A DNA stretch of 64,000 bases from Olivibacter domesticus (GTDB lineage Bacteria > Bacteroidota > Bacteroidia > Sphingobacteriales > Sphingobacteriaceae): assembly GCF_900109575.1 (NCBI RefSeq), contig NZ_FOAF01000001.1:2389662-2453661 (forward strand), written 5' to 3'. This document shows positions 8,336 to 16,404 of the stretch, one piece after another (position 1 is the stretch's first letter; each line of letters starts with the position of its first letter). The translations under genes and the position numbers were made by a program. The notes beneath the pieces were generated by a model that searched no databases, was not told the DNA's origin, and saw nothing but the letters and a program-made list of their open reading frames with translations.

Positions 8336-10156
8336 ATGCAAGTAAGTACAAGTCTTTATAATCCAACTATTGCGATCGATCATTTATCCAGCTCCGTATG
8401 GCAAAAGGTAAATCGGCTGCAGCTGCAAAAAATGCTTTCTGAATTCTCTCATGAATTGCTTCTCTCACCTATACTTCGTCATCAAACAGATCCTTGGGGG
8501 CACTATGAGGTAATTAGCAGCGACAAACGAATCATTTATAGCTTTTTAGCAAGGGTACTAAGTCTAGATCATTGGGATATTGAACTGAAATCGATTACAA
8601 AAACCGTGGAAGATAGGGTTGTTTCACTGGATGCAACAGCTTTTATCATTGAATTTAGTGATCAATTAGGCCTTGAGCAGGAAAATATCGCAACTTACCT
8701 AGAAGAAGTGATCAGTTGCTTATATGGAAGTGCCTATATGCATAGCCATAACCAGCAAGCAGTTGACGAACTGATCCATGCCGACTATCAAGACATTGAA
8801 CATGCTATGATGGCCGGACATCCCTGTTTCGTAGCAAATAGTGCCCGTATTGGTTACGATGCCATTGACTATCAAAACTATGCACCAGAGGCCGCAGAAC
8901 CATTATCTCTTATATGGCTTGCTGGCCATCACAGCCATACAGAATTCACGAGCATATCGCCACTCTCCTACCGCCAAGTATTGGAACAGGAGCTGGATGC
9001 CGAGACCTATTTCTCGTTTGACAAAATGCTCCACGATAAAAGTTTAGATCCGACGGATTACATTTATTTCCCCGTACACCCTTGGCAATGGTTTAATAAA
9101 TTGACGCATATCTTTGCACCCGACATTGCCAACAACAAGTTAATCTGTTTAGGTTATACCGCTGACAAATATTTACCACAGCAATCCGTGCGCACCCTGT
9201 TTAATATTAGCAAACCGACTCGTTTTTATGTGAAATCGGCCTTATCCATACTAAACATGGGCTTCATGCGTGGTCTATCGCCCTATTTTATGCGCACCAC
9301 CCCTGCCATCAATAAATGGGTGCATGATATCGTGGTTAATGACACGTACTTACAACAGAAAAAATTTACTATTTTAAGAGAAGTTGCCACTGTAGGTTAT
9401 ACACATCAATATTTCGAAGATGCTTTTACAGTAGATACCCCCTACAAAAAGATGCTGTCATCTCTATGGCGGGAAAGTCCTTTTCAGTTTATAGCACCAG
9501 GACAGCAATTGATGACCATGGCTGCGCTTTTACACATAGATACCCATGGAAATGCATTCTTACCGGCACTCGTCAAAGCCTCTGGATTAACCATTAACAC
9601 TTGGCTAAGACATTACTTAGACTGCTATCTAAGTCCTTTGCTGCATTGTTATTACTATCATGATATGCGCTTTATGCCTCATGGCGAGAACCTCATTCTT
9701 GTATTGGAAAATCATATTCCTGTAAAGGCCATTATGAAGGATATTGGCGAAGAAGTCGCAGTAATTTCTCCTCACAAAATATTACCTGACCAGGTGGAGC
9801 GGATTCGTATACCTGTACCTGAGGAGCTGAAAATTCTTTCAATTTTCACACAGGCCTTCGACTGTTTTTTCCGTTTTATCAACCATATTTTAGTGGTACA
9901 TGCTAACTATCCCGAAGAACAATTTTGGGAAGCCGTGGCAGACTGTATATTGACCTATCAACGTGAGCATCCTGAATTGGAAGAGAAATATCAGCAATAT
10001 GACCTCTTCATGTCGGAGATACCGAAAACTTGCTTAAATCGTTTGCAGCTAAAAAATAATAAGAAAATGATCGACGGCAGCAATCCCTTTAAACATCAGC
10101 AGTTCGCAGGCATGTTACGCAATCCGCTAGCAGCCTATAAAGCTACACTCATCTAA
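8336..10156 (+). CDS. IucA/IucC family NIS siderophore synthetase (copy 1)
   Basis: A 606-residue NIS synthetase of full family length. It activates a carboxylate (citrate, succinyl or similar) with ATP and condenses it with an amine or hydroxylamine to an amide. Visible motifs: GHPCFVANSARIGYD at 161-175 (nucleotide-binding loop region), YFPVHPWQW, the RTLFNISKPTRFYVK block, and MPHGENLILVLENHIP followed by IMKDIGEE near 445-470. A C-terminal FhuF-like region completes the fold. It is 9 bp downstream of the oxygenase and 26 bp upstream of a close paralogue, so the pair presumably performs two successive or distinct condensations. Confidence 0.93.
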   Translation: MQVSTSLYNPTIAIDHLSSSVWQKVNRLQLQKMLSEFSHELLLSPILRHQTDPWGHYEVISSDKRIIYSFLARVLSLDHWDIELKSITKTVEDRVVSLDATAFIIEFSDQLGLEQENIATYLEEVISCLYGSAYMHSHNQQAVDELIHADYQDIEHAMMAGHPCFVANSARIGYDAIDYQNYAPEAAEPLSLIWLAGHHSHTEFTSISPLSYRQVLEQELDAETYFSFDKMLHDKSLDPTDYIYFPVHPWQWFNKLTHIFAPDIANNKLICLGYTADKYLPQQSVRTLFNISKPTRFYVKSALSILNMGFMRGLSPYFMRTTPAINKWVHDIVVNDTYLQQKKFTILREVATVGYTHQYFEDAFTVDTPYKKMLSSLWRESPFQFIAPGQQLMTMAALLHIDTHGNAFLPALVKASGLTINTWLRHYLDCYLSPLLHCYYYHDMRFMPHGENLILVLENHIPVKAIMKDIGEEVAVISPHKILPDQVERIRIPVPEELKILSIFTQAFDCFFRFINHILVVHANYPEEQFWEAVADCILTYQREHPELEEKYQQYDLFMSEIPKTCLNRLQLKNNKKMIDGSNPFKHQQFAGMLRNPLAAYKATLI

Positions 10157-10182
10157 TTATTTATCTGTTCAACGCCAAAAAC

Positions 10183-11994
10183 ATGAAAATATCTTATCCA
10201 ATCAGTCCACAGGATGCCGCATCACATCTGTCGCCAACACTATGGGAAAAGGTTAATCGACAGCATCTTCGTAAAATTTTAGCAGAATTTGCACACGAGC
10301 GCATTATAAATCCGACCTTACAGACGGAAACAAATGGTTGGGGCCAATATCAGCTGACGGTGCCCTCCAACAGGCAGCTGACTTACCTTTTCAACGCAAA
10401 AATACTTGCGCTAAATCATTGGTACATAGCAGCTGAGTCCATCCAGAAAGTTGATCAACATGGTCCTCTCCCCCTAGATAGCCTGCGCTTTATTGTGGAA
10501 TTTAACCAGGAAATGGGTATATCGCAGGAAATGCTGCCCGTATACATGGAAGAAGTATGCAGTACCCTAAGCGGCAGTGCTTATACCAATCACTACGGCA
10601 AAGCCTCCTCTCCTGATCTTGTTAATGCAACCTACCAGCAAATTGAGGGGACAATGACAGGTCATCCCCGTTTTATAGCCAATAATGGACGAGTAGGCTT
10701 CGACACAGCCGATTATAAACAATTCGCACCGGAAGCAGCAACCCCTTTTGCTTTATTATGGCTTGCAGGCAGCAAGCAGCATGCAGTTTACACAGGCATT
10801 TCTAATCTGAGCTATCAACAGGTAATGAGCCAAGAACTGGGGAAAGACCTTATAGAACAGTTCAATAAGATCCTGACAGACCGCGATTTGTCGCCTCATA
10901 ACTATTTTTACTTCCCAGTACATCCCTGGCAATGGTTCAATAAACTCGCCAATATTTTTGCACCCGATATTGCCACAGGCAAGCTCGTATGTTTGGGTTA
11001 TAGTAGTGACCAATATTTGCCACAACAATCAATCCGTACCTTTTACAATATAAGCAAACCGGAAAAATTTTATGCAAAAACCGCACTTTCTATTTTGAAC
11101 ATGGGGTATATACGTGGCTTATCCCCTTATTTTATGCGGACCAATCCCGGTATTAATGAATGGATATACGACCTTATAGCTACTGATGAATATTTACAAA
11201 AGACAGGCTTTTGCATACTACGCGAAGTGGCCAGTGTAAGTTATGCGCATCACTATTTTGAAACTGCCCTCACAGTAGATAGTCCATATAAAAAGATGCT
11301 CGCTTGCTTATGGAGAGAGAGTCCTGCCTCCAAGATAAAAGAAGGACAAACGCTTATGACCATGGCCGCCTTACTGCATGTTGATAATAACGGTGAGGCT
11401 TACCTCCCTCAACTCATTAACGCATCCGGTTTAACTGCCCACGAATGGTTGAAGCGCTATTTACACTGTTACTTGAGTCCCTTACTACATTGTTTCTATA
11501 CCTGGGATATGGTATTTATGCCGCACGGTGAAAACCTTATACTTGTACTGGAAAACCATATTCCTGTACGTGCGATCATGAAAGATATAGGCGAAGAAGT
11601 CTCTCTTTTGAATACCGAATTGCCAATACCGGAAGTAGCCCAAAGGCTTAAGGTGCAGGTAACAGAAGAAAACAAGACACTGCCTCTATTCACGCAGTTG
11701 TTCGACTCAATTTTTCGCTTTGTTGCAGCCATTTTAATAGAACATGCTGATTTTCAGGAAGATGATTTTTGGCAAGCGGTAGCACAATGTATTTTGGACT
11801 ATCAGACCGCCCATCCGGCATATGCGACAGCTTATGAAAAGTATGATTTATTTGCCGATTCCTTTCACTCAGATGCCCTAAATCGTATGCAACTTCACAA
11901 TAACAAACAATTGCGTAACCGCAACGATCCCTACAATGGACGCACCAATGTAGGAATTCTTATAAACCCAATTTCAAAATTCAAAAATCGATAA
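10183..11994 (+). CDS. IucA/IucC family NIS siderophore synthetase (copy 2)
   Basis: A 603-residue NIS synthetase that aligns end to end with the preceding gene and shares long identical stretches such as YFPVHPWQWFNKL and the SPLLHC...MPHGEN block, so it arose by tandem duplication. Catalytic motifs are intact: TGHPRFIANNGRVGFD at 159-174, RTFYNISKPEKFYAK, MPHGENLILVLENHIP and IMKDIGEE. Copy 1 has an N-terminus of slightly different sequence and a one-residue difference before the GHP motif. Both copies look functional. It precedes the receptor gene by 33 bp in the same operon. Confidence 0.93.
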   Translation: MKISYPISPQDAASHLSPTLWEKVNRQHLRKILAEFAHERIINPTLQTETNGWGQYQLTVPSNRQLTYLFNAKILALNHWYIAAESIQKVDQHGPLPLDSLRFIVEFNQEMGISQEMLPVYMEEVCSTLSGSAYTNHYGKASSPDLVNATYQQIEGTMTGHPRFIANNGRVGFDTADYKQFAPEAATPFALLWLAGSKQHAVYTGISNLSYQQVMSQELGKDLIEQFNKILTDRDLSPHNYFYFPVHPWQWFNKLANIFAPDIATGKLVCLGYSSDQYLPQQSIRTFYNISKPEKFYAKTALSILNMGYIRGLSPYFMRTNPGINEWIYDLIATDEYLQKTGFCILREVASVSYAHHYFETALTVDSPYKKMLACLWRESPASKIKEGQTLMTMAALLHVDNNGEAYLPQLINASGLTAHEWLKRYLHCYLSPLLHCFYTWDMVFMPHGENLILVLENHIPVRAIMKDIGEEVSLLNTELPIPEVAQRLKVQVTEENKTLPLFTQLFDSIFRFVAAILIEHADFQEDDFWQAVAQCILDYQTAHPAYATAYEKYDLFADSFHSDALNRMQLHNNKQLRNRNDPYNGRTNVGILINPISKFKNR

Positions 11995-12027
11995 AATAAG
12001 CTGTTCAACAATTAATCAACCGTACTA

Positions 12028-14415
12028 ATGTTTACAAATTTAAAAGCCACCCTCAAATTCTATTTGCTAATTATTGTATTATTTTCCATTACTATTAACG
12101 TTTATGGGCAATCAGATCCAGGCGGAACCATTAATGGGGTCGTACAAACAAACGATGGTAAACCGGCCGAATTTAGCACTGTTAATCTCAATGGAAAGGA
12201 AAGTATAAAAGTAGATAAAGAAGGCCGTTATTCCTTTAAAAACCTGGCAAGTGGTCAGTACACCTTAACCGTAAGTTTTGTTGGATTACAACCGCAGACA
12301 AAAACGGTAACCCTCGCTGCAGGTGAAACTTTCACCGTAGATTTCACATTATCTGCTGATGCACAAGCACTCAGCGAAGTGCTCATTGTTGGTGAAAAAT
12401 ATACCATTACTTCTAAAAAGGAAAGTGAAGATGTTGCCCGCTTACCACTTAAAAATCTAGAGAATCCGCAGGTCTACAGCGTGGTAGACAAAGAGCTTAT
12501 AAAAGAGCAAATGGCCCTTACGCTGGAAGAATCTTTCAGGAATGTTCCCGGAGCAGCACCCGCAAAAACAGGTGCAGGTATGCCCTCCTTTTTTTCACGT
12601 GGTTTTCAGACAAGCGAAAACTTTCGCAACGGCATGGCCACCTATCTCCGAACTGGCATCGACTTAGCTTCTGTTGAGCGCGTAGAAACCATTAAAGGCC
12701 CTACATCTACCTTGTTCGGTGCACAGATGACTTCTTTTGGAGGTATCGTAAACTACATCACCAAAAAACCATATGATACCTTTGGCGGTGAAGTAAGTTA
12801 CACCATGGGAAGCTGGGATCTGAACCGTATAACAGCCGATATTAATGCGCCAATAAAAGCGGAAGACGGGCTTCTTTTTAGGGTAAATGTAGCACGCCAA
12901 AACGAAAATACTTTTCAAGATCAAGGCAATAATGCTACTATGCTTGTAGCACCGAGTATATCTTACCAGGTAAATGATCGCCTCAAGTTGTTGTTAGATG
13001 CAGACTTCCTATCTGTTAAGGGCATTACCCCTGCAGGCTGGTTTGTTTCCCCCACCCTACAAAGCAAAAGTTTCGATGAACTTAATTTAGATTACAAAGA
13101 ATCCTTGAACGACAATTCGCTGGTAAGTAAGCAAACGTCCAGCAATGTTTTATTTCAAGCTGAATACAAGCTTTCCGACAAATGGCTATCACAAACGAAA
13201 TATGCCTGGGGAGGAGGAGCCTATGATGACTTATATATCTTTGATTTCATTTGGCAGGAGGAATCGTCCGTAAACCGAATATTACGTGCCTTTACTGACG
13301 AAAAAACAGCAAGAAAAAATTTTCAACAGAACTTTATCGGAGATTTTACTATTGGATCTCTTAGAAACAGGTTGGTTGTTGGCCTGGATTACTTAACAAA
13401 TTATCGAAAAACACGTTACGATGGCCTAGGGTATGGAGGGGCAGTTTTTGCACCGGCCAATTTAAATGATTTGCCCAGTACACCTGTAATACGTATGGAA
13501 GAGGTGCAAACCATTCTCGCCGAGCGCAATACCGGACAGAACATTACCAAGGAAAGCAGCTATAGTGCCTACGCTTCCGATGTATTGAATCTAACAGACC
13601 AGCTAACCGTAATGGCCAGCTTACGTGTAGATCGTTTTATCAGCGATGGAACAACCAATACCTTATCCCGTGTGAAAACAGGTGATTATACGCAAACTGC
13701 TTTCTCTCCTAAATTTGGCCTTGTTTATCAAATAGTGAAAGAGAAGGTATCGCTGTTCGCAAATTATTTAAATGGATTCAAAAATCTAGGCAACCGCATT
13801 CAGCCGAATGGGGATATCTCCGTCTTCAAACCACAACAGGCCGGCCAATGGGAAGGCGGTTTAAAAGTTGACCTATCCGACAAATTTAATGCTACCGTTA
13901 GCTATTACAACATTGATGTGACTAATAGCACGCGTACGGAAGTACGTGATAGCATGAATTTTACCGTGCAAGATGGAACACAAAACAGTAAAGGCATAGA
14001 AGTAGAAATCATAGGGAAGCCATTTGCTGGATTTAACTATGTAGCAAGTTATGGTTATAATGATAATAAGTTCACAAAAGCAAATGACAATGTGGTAGGT
14101 AAAAGAGCTTTAGGAACGCCAGAACATGTATTGAACGTTTGGGTAAGTTATGCATTAATCCATGGAAAAGCACGCGGATTGGGTGTTGGCGTAGGCAATT
14201 CATACGTTTCTGATGCATACCTAGATAACACCAATACGTTTACATTATCTTCCTATAATCTGCTGGATGCTACGCTATTTTATAATCAGCCAAAGTATAG
14301 CATCCGATTAAAAGCGAATAATATCTTGGATGAGCAGTACTGGGTAAGTGATGGGTATTATGCACGACCACAGAAGCCTGCCAATTTTATGGCAAGTATA
14401 GCTTATAAATTCTAG
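12028..14415 (+). CDS. TonB-dependent siderophore receptor
   Basis: A 795-residue outer-membrane receptor. An N-terminal signal peptide ends near residue 27 (VYGQS), followed by a carboxypeptidase-regulatory-like beta-sandwich (about 33-115, GTINGVVQTNDGKPAEFSTV), a plug domain (about 140-245, with SVERVETIKGPTSTLFG) and a 22-strand barrel that ends in the aromatic ASIAYKF. Family members import ferric siderophores with TonB energy. It is the fourth gene of the biosynthetic plus-strand operon, so it very likely takes up the locus's own ferric siderophore. A strong hairpin follows the stop codon. Confidence 0.92.
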   Translation: MFTNLKATLKFYLLIIVLFSITINVYGQSDPGGTINGVVQTNDGKPAEFSTVNLNGKESIKVDKEGRYSFKNLASGQYTLTVSFVGLQPQTKTVTLAAGETFTVDFTLSADAQALSEVLIVGEKYTITSKKESEDVARLPLKNLENPQVYSVVDKELIKEQMALTLEESFRNVPGAAPAKTGAGMPSFFSRGFQTSENFRNGMATYLRTGIDLASVERVETIKGPTSTLFGAQMTSFGGIVNYITKKPYDTFGGEVSYTMGSWDLNRITADINAPIKAEDGLLFRVNVARQNENTFQDQGNNATMLVAPSISYQVNDRLKLLLDADFLSVKGITPAGWFVSPTLQSKSFDELNLDYKESLNDNSLVSKQTSSNVLFQAEYKLSDKWLSQTKYAWGGGAYDDLYIFDFIWQEESSVNRILRAFTDEKTARKNFQQNFIGDFTIGSLRNRLVVGLDYLTNYRKTRYDGLGYGGAVFAPANLNDLPSTPVIRMEEVQTILAERNTGQNITKESSYSAYASDVLNLTDQLTVMASLRVDRFISDGTTNTLSRVKTGDYTQTAFSPKFGLVYQIVKEKVSLFANYLNGFKNLGNRIQPNGDISVFKPQQAGQWEGGLKVDLSDKFNATVSYYNIDVTNSTRTEVRDSMNFTVQDGTQNSKGIEVEIIGKPFAGFNYVASYGYNDNKFTKANDNVVGKRALGTPEHVLNVWVSYALIHGKARGLGVGVGNSYVSDAYLDNTNTFTLSSYNLLDATLFYNQPKYSIRLKANNILDEQYWVSDGYYARPQKPANFMASIAYKF

Positions 14416-14430
14416 TAAATGAGCTTTCAT

Positions 14431-14464
14431 TATATCTTCAGGCTAAAATAGGCCTGAAGATATA
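14431..14464 (+). terminator. Perfect hairpin after the receptor gene
   Basis: Arms of 13 bp (TATATCTTCAGGC and its exact complement) flank an 8-nt loop, starting 16 bp after the receptor stop and ending 18 bp before the next start codon. No clean T-tract follows. It may terminate the operon, or act as a partial terminator or 3' mRNA stabiliser that lowers expression of the next gene. Confidence 0.6.
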
Positions 14465-14482
14465 TTATATAAGAACTTTCCT

Positions 14483-15655
14483 ATGTTGTCGACAGAAATA
14501 TCTGAAAGCAAGTATGTACGCACCTTATTGTTAGGAGTGGTCATGACGTTTGCTATATTAGATCATACCCGTATGTTCTTTCATTATTGGAACACGAATC
14601 CCACAGATCTGGAACACACAACAGCCTTCTTATTTTTCACTCGTTTTATTTCACATTACTTCGCCCCCGCCCTATTTTTTTTAGTCGGCATCCAACTATA
14701 CCTAAGTGGGCTTTCATACACAAAAAAGCAATATGCTTTCCGTTTGCTGCGACAAGGGATTGTATTGTTATTCATTGAACTTTTTATTAATAATTTCCTA
14801 TATACCTTTGACCCTTATTATCGAACGATAGGTCTTTTTATCTTAGGTTTACTGGGTATCAGCTTTATCTGCCTAGCAGGTCTACACTATCTAAAAAGAG
14901 ATATCCTGTTAGTTGTTAGTCTATCCATCATTGGTTTACACAACCTACTAGATACCGTTCTTTTAGAAGATCATTCACTCTTATCCTTTGTATGGTATAT
15001 ACTGCACCAGCAAAAATTTATACCTGTGGATAATCAGGTGTACATTATTAACTATACCCTTCTTCCATGGCTCGCTGTGCTATTATTGGGCTATTTTTTC
15101 GGCCACTATTATGGGCCGAAAAGTGCGCGTATACACCGTAAAAAGATTTTAATCTATGCAGGCTGGTTCAGCCTTTGCTTGTTTTTTGTTGTAAGAAGCA
15201 TAAACATATATGCCGACCCTAAACCATGGACGATACAGGAAAATGATTTATTTACTGTATTATCCTTTTTTGATCTCACCAAGTATCCGGCCTCCCTTGC
15301 TTATTTAGGTGTAACAATGGGACCAATTTTCTTATTTTTAGCCTATGCAGAAGACCTACAGAACAAATACACTTCTTTCTTTTATACCTTCGGAAAAAAA
15401 CCACTGTTTATCTATTTGGTCAGTACGTTTCTAATTCATGCAGTTGCCATGTTGGTTCTTTGGCTCAACGGAACTTCTCCTCTAAGCATGGTTATCACGC
15501 CTACTTCCTATAATAGTAACAGTGAATTGCATAGCTACGGCTATTCACTTCCTATCGTTTATGGAATTTGGTTGGCTTTTATTTTGTTATTTTGGATGAT
15601 ATTGAACATTTATTTAACCATCTGCCGGAGGAGTAGGTTAAAAATCTTTAAATAA
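14483..15655 (+). CDS. DUF1624-type multi-pass membrane acyltransferase-like protein
   Basis: A 390-residue protein with about ten hydrophobic segments. The N-terminal region (FAILDHTRMFFHYW, then FFTRFISHYFAPALFFLVG) fits DUF1624/heparan-alpha-glucosaminide N-acetyltransferase-like proteins, which in bacteria are uncharacterised membrane proteins thought to move acyl groups across the membrane. It is separated from the receptor gene only by a hairpin, so it may be a weakly expressed last member of the siderophore operon. A role in acylating a siderophore or cell-envelope component is possible but unsupported by direct evidence. Confidence 0.65.
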   Translation: MLSTEISESKYVRTLLLGVVMTFAILDHTRMFFHYWNTNPTDLEHTTAFLFFTRFISHYFAPALFFLVGIQLYLSGLSYTKKQYAFRLLRQGIVLLFIELFINNFLYTFDPYYRTIGLFILGLLGISFICLAGLHYLKRDILLVVSLSIIGLHNLLDTVLLEDHSLLSFVWYILHQQKFIPVDNQVYIINYTLLPWLAVLLLGYFFGHYYGPKSARIHRKKILIYAGWFSLCLFFVVRSINIYADPKPWTIQENDLFTVLSFFDLTKYPASLAYLGVTMGPIFLFLAYAEDLQNKYTSFFYTFGKKPLFIYLVSTFLIHAVAMLVLWLNGTSPLSMVITPTSYNSNSELHSYGYSLPIVYGIWLAFILLFWMILNIYLTICRRSRLKIFK

Positions 15656-15759
15656 AACAGTATATTTAAGATATCGATATTGCATATGCGTTGCGCAAGA
15701 CATTGAGTAAAGGTATTGCGATCAGGAAAACAAGTTATTGGAGCAAAAAGGAAGTAGAG

Positions 15760-16404
15760 ATGATTTTAAAAGAAAGTAATACTCCCGTATTGAATGGATT
15801 AGTACTTGCAGGTGGTAAAAGTAAACGCATGGGCACGAATAAGGACCTTATAAAATGGCATGGCAAAGCGCAACGTTACCATGTTGCTGATATGCTGAAA
15901 AAATTTTGCAAAGAAGTTTTTATTTCCTGCCGTCAGGAACAGGTCAAAGAATTTAATCCAGCTTACAAATCCTTACCCGATACCTTTCTAAACATGGGTC
16001 CCTTTGGCGGTATCCTTTCTGCTTTACAAGCAGAAAAAGACAAGGCTTGGCTTGTTATTGCATGCGATTTACCGCTATTAAATGAAGAAACAATCCAATT
16101 TTTAGTTGATAACAGGGATCCACAAAAATCAGCTACTACCTATGAAAGCCCCTTTGACGGATTGCCGGAGCCATTGATGACTATATGGGAGCCACGCTGT
16201 TATTCTACTCTATTGGATTTTCTTGAGAAGGGAATTACCAGTCCAAGAAAAGTCTTATTAAGTAGTGATGAGACCCTTATTTTAAAATCTTCTAATCCAG
16301 AAGCATTAATAAATGTAAATACACCGGAAGACCTAGCGCAAGTAAAAAAAATATTAAGTGCCGGAATTTATGGTTCTTCTTCTATTTCGAATAATCACAG
16401 TTGA
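15760..16404 (+). CDS. mobA: Molybdenum cofactor guanylyltransferase
   Basis: Begins MILKESNTPVLNGLVLAGGKSKRMG; the LAGGKSKRMG signature is the nucleotide-binding loop of MobA, which attaches GMP to molybdopterin to make the bis-MGD cofactor. IACDLPLL supplies the metal-binding Asp. A TTG in frame at 15691 would add 23 residues with no family match, and an AAGGAAGT sequence precedes the ATG at 15760, so I choose the latter. It runs convergently into a molybdenum enzyme gene, overlapping its 3' end by 10 bp. The enzyme encoded there needs this cofactor, which explains the pairing. Confidence 0.88.
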   Translation: MILKESNTPVLNGLVLAGGKSKRMGTNKDLIKWHGKAQRYHVADMLKKFCKEVFISCRQEQVKEFNPAYKSLPDTFLNMGPFGGILSALQAEKDKAWLVIACDLPLLNEETIQFLVDNRDPQKSATTYESPFDGLPEPLMTIWEPRCYSTLLDFLEKGITSPRKVLLSSDETLILKSSNPEALINVNTPEDLAQVKKILSAGIYGSSSISNNHS

